Assembly (NCBI GenBank): GCA_030844895.1
Contig: CM061233.1
Coordinates: forward strand, 66,641,656 to 66,705,655
Length of the DNA: 64,000 nt
Source: Ambrosia x helenae
Taxonomy: Eukaryota; Streptophyta; Magnoliopsida; Asterales; Asteraceae
Direction: 5' to 3'
Below are positions 1 to 8,820 of this stretch, one piece after another. Position 1 is the stretch's first letter. Each line of letters opens with the position of its first letter. Below the pieces are notes generated by a model that worked only from the letters and a program-made list of their open reading frames with translations, had not been told where the DNA came from and ran no database searches. A program made the position numbers and the translations under genes.

Positions 1-2
1 GA

Positions 3-3000
3 TGCTACAACTGTGGTGACACTGGGCATTACAAGAAGGATTGCCCAAAACTGAAACAGGGTGGAAACAACGGGAATGGGAACAACGGGGGCGGCGGCAG
101 AAATGCACGTGCCTTCGTCATTGGAGCCGCTGAGGCTAGACAGGACCCTGATACAGTCACCGGTACGTTTCTTCTCAATAATCGTTCTGTTAGCGTGTTA
201 TTTGATTCTGGTGCCGACAAGAGTTTTGTATCCATGGATGTTAGTCGACTGCTAGAAATAGTACCCGTACCATTAGAGACCAAGTATGTTATTGAGTTAG
301 CTGACGGTAAGACGATTGAAGCTACTAGTGTTCTTCGGGAGTGTCAATTAGAGTTGTCGGGTTTATCGTTCCCCATCGACCTTATGCCGGTACCATTGGG
401 TAGTTTTGACGTTGTGGTAGGAATGGATTGGTTATCTTTGTATCGCGCGGAGATCGTCTGTTACGATAAGGTTATTCGGATTCCTCTCCCTGATGGAGAA
501 TTTCTTTCTGTGTACGGTATCAAGGGTGGTGTTCCGCTAAACATCATCTCTAGCATGAAAGCCCTTAAGTGTCTTCGAAAGGGTTATCCAGCCGTTTTGG
601 CACTTTTATCTGTTTCCTCTAGTGATGAAAAGAAGATCGACGACATTCCGGTGGTACGCGAGTTTCCTGATGTTTTTCCCGATGATTTATCTGGTCTTCC
701 TCCTCATCGTCAAGTCGAGTTCGGTATTGATCTTGTACCAGGGGCTGCTCCTATTGCTCGGGCCCCCTATCGTCTTGCACCTCCCGAGATGCAGGAATTG
801 TCCAGTCAGTTACAGGAACTCTTGGACAAGGGTTTCATCCGACCAAGTTCTTCCCCTTGGGGAGCCCCGATTTTATTTGTCAAGAAGAAGGATGGGAGTT
901 TCCGATTATGCGTAGACTACAGAGAACTGAACAAATTGACCGTCAAGAACCGTTATCCTCTTCCACGTATTGATGATCTATTCGACCAGCTTCAGGGTTC
1001 TAGTTATTATTCCAAGATCGATTTGAGGTCCGGTTATCACCAGCTGCGCGTCAGGGAGGCTGACGTTGCGAAGACTGCTTTTCGAACACGTTATGGCCAT
1101 TTCGAATTCTTGGTCATGCCTTTCGGTCTCACGAACGCACCAGCGGTTTTCATGGACTTGATGAACCGCGTCTGTAAACCATATCTGGACAAGTTCGTCA
1201 TTGTGTTTATTGATGACATTCTGATCTACTCCAAGAACGAGACCGAACACGGGGAACATCTGCGGTTAGTTTTGGAACTCTTGCGACGGGAACAACTTTA
1301 CGCCAAGTTCTCAAAGTGTGACTTTTGGTTACGCGAAGTTCAATTCCTAGGACATGTGGTTAATGAACTAGGAATTCATGTCGATCCAGCTAAAATCGAA
1401 GCGATCAAGGACTGGGGAGCACCAAAGACGCCAACTGAGGTGCGACAATTCCTAGGCCTTGCGGGCTATTATCGTCGTTTCATTCAGGGGTTCTCGAAGA
1501 TTGCTCAACCCCTCACCACTCTCACTCAGAAGGATAGGAAGTTCGACTGGGGTGAGTCACAAGAGTCCGCGTTTGAGGAACTAAAGTCTAAACTGTGTTC
1601 TGCTCCTATTTTGTCTTTACCTGAGGGTCCTGATGATTTTGTTGTTTACTGTGACGCATCCATTCATGGACTCGGTTGCGTGTTGATGCAACGCGAGAAA
1701 GTGATTGCGTATGCTTCTCGTCAACTCAAAGTGCACGAGAAGAACTACACAACTCATGACTTGGAGTTGGGTGCCGTGGTATTCGCGTTGAAAATTTGGA
1801 GACATTACTTGTACGGTACCAAATGCACCATCTACACCGATCACAAGAGTCTCCAACACATTTTCGACCAACAACACTTGAACATACGGCAGCGTCGTTG
1901 GATCGAACTTTTGAACGACTATGATTGTGCTATTAAGTACCATCCTGGCAAGGCGAATGTTGTAGCAGACGCCTTGAGCAGGAAGGAATCTACTAAACCT
2001 CGTCGCGTTCGGGCGTTGCAGCTCACCATTCATTCGTCACTACCTGATCAACTCCGTTCTGCCCAATTGGAAGCTTTGAAGGAGGAAAACCTTAAAGCTG
2101 AAACCATGCACGGTGCCGACAAGCACCTAGAGCGAAGGTCTGATGGCCTTCACTACTTCGCAAAACGCATATGGGTTCCTTTATTCGGGGGACTACGGGA
2201 GCTTGTCCTTGATGAGGCTCATAAGTCCCGGTATTCTATTCATCCTGGTTCGGATAAGATGTACCAAGATCTGAAGGTGCTTTACTGGTGGCCAAACATG
2301 AGGTCGGACATAGCCTCATACGTGAGCAAATGCTTGACCTGTGCTAAGGTCAAGGTGGAATACCAGAAACCGTCGGGTCTCCTGCAACAACCTGAAATTC
2401 CGGAATGGAAATGGGAACGGATTACTATGGATTTTGTCACACAACTTCCTAAATCACCAAGCGGGAATGACAAGATATGGGTGATTGTCGATCGGTTGAC
2501 GAAATCAGCCCATTTTCTTGCTATTAAGGAGACCGACACCATGGATCGTTTGGCTCGTCTTTACTTGAAAGAAGTTGTTTCTAAGCACGGGGTACCAGTT
2601 TCTATTATCTCGGATCGTGACTCCCATTTTACTTCTCACTTTTGGAAGTCTTTGCACAAGGCTTTGGGTACCCAACTAGACATGAGTACGGCTTACCATC
2701 CACAGACGGACGGTCAGAGTGAGCGTACGATTCAAACTTTAGAAGACATGCTGCGGGCATGTGTGATCGATTTTGGCAAGGGTTGGGAAGCTCATCTGCC
2801 GTTGGTAGAATTCTCGTACAACAACAGTTATCACACGAGCATCAAGGCTGCTCCGTTCGAAGCACTGTACGGACGGAAATGCCGTTCTCCTCTTTGTTGG
2901 GCTGAAGTGGGTGAGAGTCAGCTCACTGGGCCTGAACTAGTGTACGAAACTTCGGAAAAGATCGTACAGATTCGTAATCGGTTGGCGGCGGCACGGGACC

Positions 3001-3509
3001 GGCAAAAGAGTTATGCTGATCAGCGTCGCAAACCACTGGAATTCCAAGTCAATGACAAGGTACTTCTAAAAGTCTCGCCGTGGAAGGGCGTCATACGCTT
3101 TGGGAAGCGTGGCAAACTCAATCCGCGATATGTCGGCCCATTTACGATCCTGGAACGGATTGGGCCGGTGGCATATCGACTTGATCTACCGACGGAGCTC
3201 GGTAACGTACATAACGTCTTTCACGTGTCAAACTTGAAGAAGTGTCTGGCTGACGAGTCTCTCATCGTTCCACTGGAAGAGATCAAGGTTGATGATCGTC
3301 TTCGGATTGTGGAAGAACCTGTAGAGATCCTTGATTACAAGATTCGCAGCCTGCGTCACAGCAAGATTCGTATCGTTAAGGTTCGGTGGAACTCGGACCG
3401 GGGACCGGAATATACATGGGAACGGGAGGATCAGATGAAGTCTAAGTATCCTCATCTTTTTCCTAAGGAAGCGTTTGAGTCGAGACATGTCTCTTCGGCA
3501 GCTGAATGA
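3..3509 (+). CDS. Gag zinc knuckle-Pol polyprotein of chromovirus (partial 5')
   Basis: The frame is open from base 3, so the coding region continues left of the window; the first ATG at 195 is internal. Domains in order: a CCHC knuckle at nt 3-44; a pepsin-like protease with the LFDSGADKS active site near nt 205; reverse transcriptase with the FIDD catalytic box near nt 1210; RNase H beginning at the DASIHGLGC motif near nt 1655; integrase with an HHCC zinc site (about nt 2215-2345) and a D,D-35-E core, including the SDRD and TDGQSERT motifs near nt 2610 and 2710; and a chromodomain of about 50 residues ending near nt 3460 (EEPVEIL to KYPHLF). The chromodomain in this family is known to guide integration to heterochromatin. 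No stop or frameshift is visible over 1168 codons. The frame ends in TGA at 3507-3509. Confidence 0.95.
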   Translation, partial: CYNCGDTGHYKKDCPKLKQGGNNGNGNNGGGGRNARAFVIGAAEARQDPDTVTGTFLLNNRSVSVLFDSGADKSFVSMDVSRLLEIVPVPLETKYVIELADGKTIEATSVLRECQLELSGLSFPIDLMPVPLGSFDVVVGMDWLSLYRAEIVCYDKVIRIPLPDGEFLSVYGIKGGVPLNIISSMKALKCLRKGYPAVLALLSVSSSDEKKIDDIPVVREFPDVFPDDLSGLPPHRQVEFGIDLVPGAAPIARAPYRLAPPEMQELSSQLQELLDKGFIRPSSSPWGAPILFVKKKDGSFRLCVDYRELNKLTVKNRYPLPRIDDLFDQLQGSSYYSKIDLRSGYHQLRVREADVAKTAFRTRYGHFEFLVMPFGLTNAPAVFMDLMNRVCKPYLDKFVIVFIDDILIYSKNETEHGEHLRLVLELLRREQLYAKFSKCDFWLREVQFLGHVVNELGIHVDPAKIEAIKDWGAPKTPTEVRQFLGLAGYYRRFIQGFSKIAQPLTTLTQKDRKFDWGESQESAFEELKSKLCSAPILSLPEGPDDFVVYCDASIHGLGCVLMQREKVIAYASRQLKVHEKNYTTHDLELGAVVFALKIWRHYLYGTKCTIYTDHKSLQHIFDQQHLNIRQRRWIELLNDYDCAIKYHPGKANVVADALSRKESTKPRRVRALQLTIHSSLPDQLRSAQLEALKEENLKAETMHGADKHLERRSDGLHYFAKRIWVPLFGGLRELVLDEAHKSRYSIHPGSDKMYQDLKVLYWWPNMRSDIASYVSKCLTCAKVKVEYQKPSGLLQQPEIPEWKWERITMDFVTQLPKSPSGNDKIWVIVDRLTKSAHFLAIKETDTMDRLARLYLKEVVSKHGVPVSIISDRDSHFTSHFWKSLHKALGTQLDMSTAYHPQTDGQSERTIQTLEDMLRACVIDFGKGWEAHLPLVEFSYNNSYHTSIKAAPFEALYGRKCRSPLCWAEVGESQLTGPELVYETSEKIVQIRNRLAAARDRQKSYADQRRKPLEFQVNDKVLLKVSPWKGVIRFGKRGKLNPRYVGPFTILERIGPVAYRLDLPTELGNVHNVFHVSNLKKCLADESLIVPLEEIKVDDRLRIVEEPVEILDYKIRSLRHSKIRIVKVRWNSDRGPEYTWEREDQMKSKYPHLFPKEAFESRHVSSAAE

Positions 3510-3542
3510 ATCTCGGGTCGAGATTCCTTTTAACATGGGGAT

Positions 3543-3734
3543 GATGTGACAACTCAGGTAAATCTCTCTCTTTTGGTTTCTATCTTTTGTTTGTTCCTTC
3601 GTTATTTCTTTTGTTCTTTTGGTACTTGAACAATTTTCGATGTGACAACTCGGGTAAATCTCTCTCTTTTGGTTTCTATCTTTTGTTTGTTCCTTCGTTA
3701 TTTCTTTTGTTCTTTTGGTACTTGAACAATTTTC
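3543..3734 (+). repeat. 96-bp tandem duplication between pol stop and 3' LTR
   Basis: Two copies of a 96-bp unit begin at 3543 and 3639 and differ mainly at one base (aactcagg versus aactcggg). Each starts with GATGTGACAACTC, which mimics the true LTR start at 3765. The homologous chromovirus at 43082-43206 has only one such unit, so this is an element-specific duplication. Confidence 0.9.
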
Positions 3735-3751
3735 GGGACGAAAATTCTTTT

Positions 3752-3764
3752 AACGTGGGGATGA
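3752..3764 (+). other. Polypurine tract of chromovirus 1
   Basis: A G-rich stretch, cgtggggatgatg, abuts the LTR start TGTGACACCC at 3765. It is the expected plus-strand primer site. A second, similar purine stretch at 3535-3544 lies before the tandem duplication and could act as an alternative. Confidence 0.6.
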
Positions 3765-4149
3765 TGTGACACCCGGCAAATTCTGGTTAACAACGTTGTC
3801 TAGATGAAAGTCTACCTTAGCGAGTCACGCGTATATTGTACTTAACTGGGTTAGTTAAGTCAGGTTATAGTTCGGGAACTATTGGTTTAGTCTAGAGGAT
3901 CATTGGATGTTGGTCTAGAGGTTCATTAGATGTCGGTCCTTAACCAAGTGTACAAACGGTGACGATCGGTAGGATCGTCAGGGCATACGGAACGTACGAG
4001 TCTCGAGTCCCGGGAATTGGTGAACGAGTGTAAATATGTGTATTTACTTGTGTTATGTGTTTACAATCATTATATGACTTGTCGGTACGTGAATAGGTAT
4101 TAACATATGTTAAAACGGGGTTTAACGCGCAAAACGCACGAAACCAACC

Positions 4150-5240
4150 CCTATAGGCGAGTAGGAGGTCCACTCCCCTATAGGGGAGGCGAGTAGGGAA
4201 CCCTAAGGGCGAGTAGGCCCCTACTCGTGTGTATCTAAGGGCGAGTAGGCCCCAATCACATGAACATTCAGGCGATTACAAGCCCTAATCGCCTGAAACT
4301 GCTGCATACTCGCCTATAACGTGCTGGACGACTAGAAACGCCTATAAATACAATGCTTAACCTCCTAAACTTCCTAATATCAACCCTAGTCGTCCCATAA
4401 CCGCCCCAAACACATAAACAACCTCTGGAAGGCGATTTTGATCAAAAACACAAGGTTTCAAGGTCTAACCATCATTCTTTCATAATCCTAAGGTTTGATT
4501 CTCATCCATAACACTTTGTAAACGTTTTTAATCAATCCCTAATGGTCCAGACCTGTTCATAAACGAAAAAGCTTTCTGAAAATCGTCAATAAGGGTTGTT
4601 AATCGGATTATAACTAATATGCATGCATTATGAGTGTGTATGATTAGAAAGTTAGGGTTTTTATGATTCATGATGATGATTTGATATGTTATTATGATAG
4701 ATCAGTATTGATATTGATATTATGATAATAGGAATCTCAGTAATTGGATATTAGGGTTATGATTACACGTGTTAGTATGATGTTGCATGCTATGTGAATT
4801 GGTGTTTGGATTACTTGGTTGCATGCAGGACTGATTATACGAGGTTGAACGAAGGGTTTTGGGTTAAACATGTTTAGGATAGTGTTTGGGATGATATTGG
4901 GTAGTTACACACGTTCTGGATCTGATTTGGAGCGTTAAACGCGCGAAAAACCGGAACAGCAAGGTTACAGGCGAGTAGCATTCCTAATCGCCTATGTTAT
5001 AGGCGAGTAGGGTGCTAATCGCCCATATTATAGGCGAGTAGAGGTCTACTCTTGTGTAAGATCAGGTGATTAGCCCTAATCACTAGTAAGTTCAGGTGAT
5101 TAGCCCTAATCACTAGTAAGTTCAGGGGAGTAGCCCCTAATCGCCTATAATAGAGGGGAGTAGCCCCTAATCGCCTATACTAGGGGCGAATAGGACTCCT
5201 AATTGCTAGTTGACCAACCTAAATGCTAGTTGACTTTTCC
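4150..5240 (+). repeat. Dispersed GGCGA(G/T)TAG...CTAATCGCC palindromic units in LTR
   Basis: A dozen or more copies of ggcgagtag or ggcgattag and their reverse complement ctaatcgcc occur in two clusters, about 4150-4320 and 4970-5240, flanking the start of the transcribed part. Neighbouring copies form small inverted repeats. The related LTR (43580-43730 and 44535-44690) shows the same two clusters. Confidence 0.75.
4343..4350 (+). promoter_or_regulatory. LTR TATA box
   Basis: TATAAATA in cctataaatacaatgc, about 580 bp into the LTR. The equivalent LTR at 43753-43760 also has it, which supports a conserved RNA polymerase II promoter at the U3/R boundary. Confidence 0.6.
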
Positions 5241-6567
5241 TAATCGCGTGTACTGCTGCTGTAAGTGTAAATTAGCATTCCGAGACCCGATTTAACATGT
5301 AGTAACATGCTAGGAACCCCGTAACATGTCTAATAACTTGGTAACATATATTTGGATGTATTTCGGTGATACGTGAACTATGTGCTATAACTTGTTGTGC
5401 GTTAACGTATGTTAAGTGTACTTGCGTTATTGTACGTTTTGGAGCGTAAACATAACACGGGGAGTCTCGGGTCACCAATGGGATGTCGAGTCTTGTACTT
5501 TGGGTCGGTTAAACAGTCACGGTGTTTTCAAACGAACTTGGTTATGGTCTGGACATCTAGGGACTAATTAACCTGCGGGTTATTAGTCTAAGTACTTGTA
5601 ACTGTCGTATGTTAGGTCGCCGCTTACGGGACTAGCATAGCAGCTGGGTTTACTCGGGTTAAGGAGTAACGCAACTTAAGGTGAGTTTACGGCCCCTCTT
5701 TTAAACTGGTTTCATATTTTCGGGGGAGAAAACATGTGTTAAAAACGATTATGTGGTAACTACTGTCATACTATGGGTTTCTATTGTGTACTACACGATC
5801 TTTGGAAGTCCCGGGGGGAACCATGAATGTGCGGGTTTGCACAACGGGGAAATGTGAATAGCGCTATTGGGAGTGACCAACCCCGCTCGTCGACTTGGAG
5901 GGTCGGCGGGTGCATATTGTCTCAAACAGGAACAACAGGAACTACATCGGGCATACTTTTGGTATTCGCGTTAGTAATGGTTTTCCAATCGTGGTAGTAA
6001 CAAAACGTACGCCTAGCTAGCGTATACTGGTTTTCTATTTGTTATAGTATGGACAGGTGGACTTGGTACTTGGATACAAAACCTGTAAACTCACCAGCAT
6101 TTTTGTGCTGACGTAAACTTTTACATGTTTTCTCAGGTCGCTAAGGTAGCACGACTGGACTAGGGCGCACGCGTCTGCACGGCGTCTAATTAGGGTTGCA
6201 TGGTCTTTTGAACATTGAACTATTATTTCATTGATGAGTACTGTTTTTGAATAAGCTTCCGCTGTAAACGGGATTTTAAACTATGTTTTGAAATTGCATT
6301 TATATTCATTTAGACTTGTTTATTGTGATCGTTGGTTTGGATCCTGGTTTGTCATGCGCCTCGCGGTAAAACTCCGCAAGTGGATTTTGAGGGTGTGACA
6401 TCTGAAGCCTTGAACACAAGCCTGACTTTATTCTTGACATCTATACCCCTTTCATCAGTTTTGTTTTTGAAGACCCACTTTGTGCCAATTGGACAAACAT
6501 CCTTTGGCAGTGGTACAAGTTCTCATACTTATTGTCTTTTAAACTGGAGGAGCTCTTCCTGCATGGC

Positions 6568-7369
6568 TGATCGCGTGTCGAGTGTTAATCAAAATATATT
6601 TTAAAAACAACTCCTTAGCTACAAGGACTGAAGTATAAGGAGTAGGGTTGTCGAACCACGAGAAGTATGTGGTTAGTGTTAATAGCAATTTTATTAATTA
6701 AACTAATTAATTAAAAATAATATTTTATAAAGTAGAATGTTGTCGTACTTGCAAAAACTGAATTAAATTAATTTGAAAAGAAAACAATAATAATAAAGAA
6801 GTAACTCTCTCTAAACTTCATGTTCTAGGTTTCACACAGTTTTCAGTTTATAGATTGGGAACCACATAGACATAGTTCTGGAAATTAGTTAATTAACTGG
6901 TAGCACAAGTTCTTGTCATCAAACCTTATTATCTACCCAATTGTAAGCGTCAAGTCAACCCTCTTTATGTCACCCAATCCGCTACTATGTTTTGTCATCA
7001 ACCGAACTAGTTGTAAAGAAAGGACTCAAAACACAGTTCAACTGTTTAATTAACTAATGCATCAATAATGTTTAAGATGTTTGTCATCACAAGCAAAAAC
7101 AAAATCCAATACTTAAATAAACATAAAAAGTATGAAACCTAATCGAACCGTTCGTCTAGAGGAAGTTACAAAGATTTAGCATTGCATCTTGGTCACATGC
7201 ATGCCCCCTTTTCTTTTCTTCATCTTCTCTTTTTTCTTCGTGCGATGGTGATATCCTCGTCCAAAAATTTTCCGCCGTCCCAAAAAAAAAATACTATATG
7301 CTGACATGTTGTTTTCCAATAATAATGTCAAACCGTTTTCCCCTATGGGCCTTGCATTAGTCACGTTTC

Positions 7370-7425
<56 letters not shown>

Positions 7426-7676
7426 AATTGGGTGTTCTTCGCTCGATCAAAATTTATCGTCGACGCCCTAACGTCCATGAACACCTATCACTTTCCATGC
7501 TCTCTTTCAAGTGTACGCGCCTTGATCATTTTCCTTCGTATTAATTCCAAATCTCACGAACACCTACAAAACACATGTACACTAATAAATAACTAAGACT
7601 GACTAAAAACACACAATAAAAGACTAAAATATATACAAAACTAACATATTAACAAGGTGTGTTTCACAACACATCA
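6568..7676. mobile_element. Solo LTR of family A (1109 bp) with ATGGC target duplication
   Basis: Starts TGATCGCG and ends CACATCA. It is flanked on both sides by ATGGC (6563-6567 and 7677-7681), the hallmark of retroviral-type integration. It is homologous to the two LTRs at 39267-40200 and 47385-48449: shared are the block after the start (actccttagctacaaggact), the cattgcatcttggtc block near the middle and a TTA microsatellite. No interior remains, so unequal recombination between two LTRs is the likely origin. Confidence 0.9.
7371..7433 (+). repeat. (TTA)n microsatellite inside solo LTR
   Basis: About 21 perfect TTA units. The same position carries a TTA tract in the other two copies of this LTR family, so the tract was inherited with the LTR and then changed length. 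Confidence 0.95.
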
Positions 7677-8820
7677 ATGGCTTCTACCCAACTGTTGTCT
7701 TTTAGTGCCTCTTGGTATTTGACAGGTTGTGTGAGAGATAGAAAGCCTGCAAAAAGAAAGATATTTGAGGATTGACTTCTTGTGAGCACACCCTCTCTGA
7801 TGTTGCCAATGATTTGGTCTGGTGGATGAGCTCTTAGGTAGATCAAATCTCCCTGATATGGTATGATGGCATTTTGAGGTGAAAGACAGAGGTTTGGTGA
7901 CTCTGTTGATGTAACATCTGTTTGCACTTCTGTAGTGCCAACAGATGTTTGAAATGGAGGTGGGGGAATGGGTCCAAGTTGTAAGAAATTGGACTGACTT
8001 TTGTCAACAGAGGTTGGACTTTTGTCAACAGATGATTGATCAGTGGATGAGGTTGGTGAGGCAGTGGTTTGAGGGTAAGACTGGCCAACAGTGGCTGACT
8101 CGGCTGTGGCAGAGTTTTGACAGGTGTTTTGAATAGTTGTTTCCCCTGATACATAGTAGACTTTGTAGTGACTTGGAATCGCAACATCTGTTCTGTAGTC
8201 TTGTTGTGGAGACTGTGGAATACCTGCACTGTTAGCTTTAACAGTAATATCTTCAAATTTGAGTTTTCTAAATCAAACAATTCAGCAGGATTTGCTGGGA
8301 TTTTTAAGGATGAAAGTTCATTGAACTTTACATTCAGAGTTTCTTCTATTGTCCTGGTTCTTGTGTTAAAACACTTTGTAGGCCTTGGCATTAGAAGAAT
8401 ATCCTAAAAAATAACCACAATCTACTTTGGCTGCAAATTTTGAGATTAAATCTTTAAGATTAAAAATGAAACATGGGCAGCCAAAGATTTTGAAAAATGA
8501 GATTAATGGTTTGATTTTGAACAGAATTTCATAAGTAGTCTTTTGATGTCTTGGGTTGATTAAAACTCTATTTTGAACATAGCAAGCAGTGTTTACAGCT
8601 TCTGCCCAGAAGGACAGTGACAAACCAGAATATGCTAGCATGGTTCTTGCAGCCTCAATGAGAGTTCTATTTTTCCTCTCAACCACCCCATTTTGTTCTG
8701 GTGTTCTTGGAATGCTGTACTACCTCACAATTCCTTTTGACACACAAAAGTCATCCAACTCCTTATTTTTAAACTCTGTTCCATTGTCACTTCTAAAGAC
8801 TTTTACTGACAAGTCATATT

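Larger units (their letters stand above)
1..6400 (+). mobile_element. Ty3/gypsy chromovirus (Tekay/Del-like), 5' part outside the window
   Basis: The first bases encode a gag zinc knuckle. Protease, reverse transcriptase, RNase H, integrase and a C-terminal chromodomain follow, then a polypurine tract and a 2636-bp 3' LTR. The LTR runs from TGTGACACCC (3765) to GGGTGTGACA (6400). Immediately after 6400 the sequence becomes the reverse-transcriptase region of a minus-strand copia element, so this element inserted there. The 5' LTR and most of gag lie left of the window. The long open pol suggests a fairly recent insertion. Placing it in the Tekay/Del clade rests on domain order and chromodomain, not on a tree. 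Confidence 0.93.
3765..6400 (+). repeat. 3' LTR of chromovirus 1 (2636 bp)
   Basis: It begins TGTGACACCC and ends GGGTGTGACA, near-inverted termini of TG...CA type. It matches over its length the 2651-bp LTR at 43207-45857: both share CTTAACTGGGT near the start, a CCTATAAATA promoter box, many GGCGA(G/T)TAG units, and the same last 60 bp (gatcgttgg/act...cgcggtaaa). No gene is expected inside; the short ORFs here are chance. Confidence 0.92.
6401..8820 (-). pseudogene. Old copia integrase C-terminus and reverse transcriptase N-terminus
   Basis: On the minus strand, from 8820 leftward, the remnant begins in the integrase core (SDNGTEF, then RTPEQNG and ERKNRTLIEA). It continues through the integrase C-terminus and the variable linker to KDNSWVEAMQEELLQF and GTKWVFKNKTDERG of reverse transcriptase. 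It has several frame breaks, among them a stop between the SDNGTEF and RTPEQNG motifs and a shift near 8230. A solo LTR (6568-7676) splits the WVEAMQEE motif, and the 5-bp duplication ATGGC restores it when removed. The rest of pol is cut by the chromovirus LTR ending at 6400. Confidence 0.85.

Noticed and set aside
978..2542. Antisense ORFs of 86-138 codons within chromovirus pol
   Set aside because: They are shadows of the highly constrained sense frame; no domain and no independent support.
4147..5240. CRISPR-like array from regularly repeated short units in the LTR
   Set aside because: Units are short, degenerate and irregularly spaced, and the DNA is plant nuclear.
6332..6604. Plus-strand ORF at the chromovirus end
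   Set aside because: It crosses the LTR boundary into antisense copia RT sequence.
7306..7596. ORF with a poly-tyrosine stretch
   Set aside because: Translation of a TTA microsatellite inside a solo LTR.
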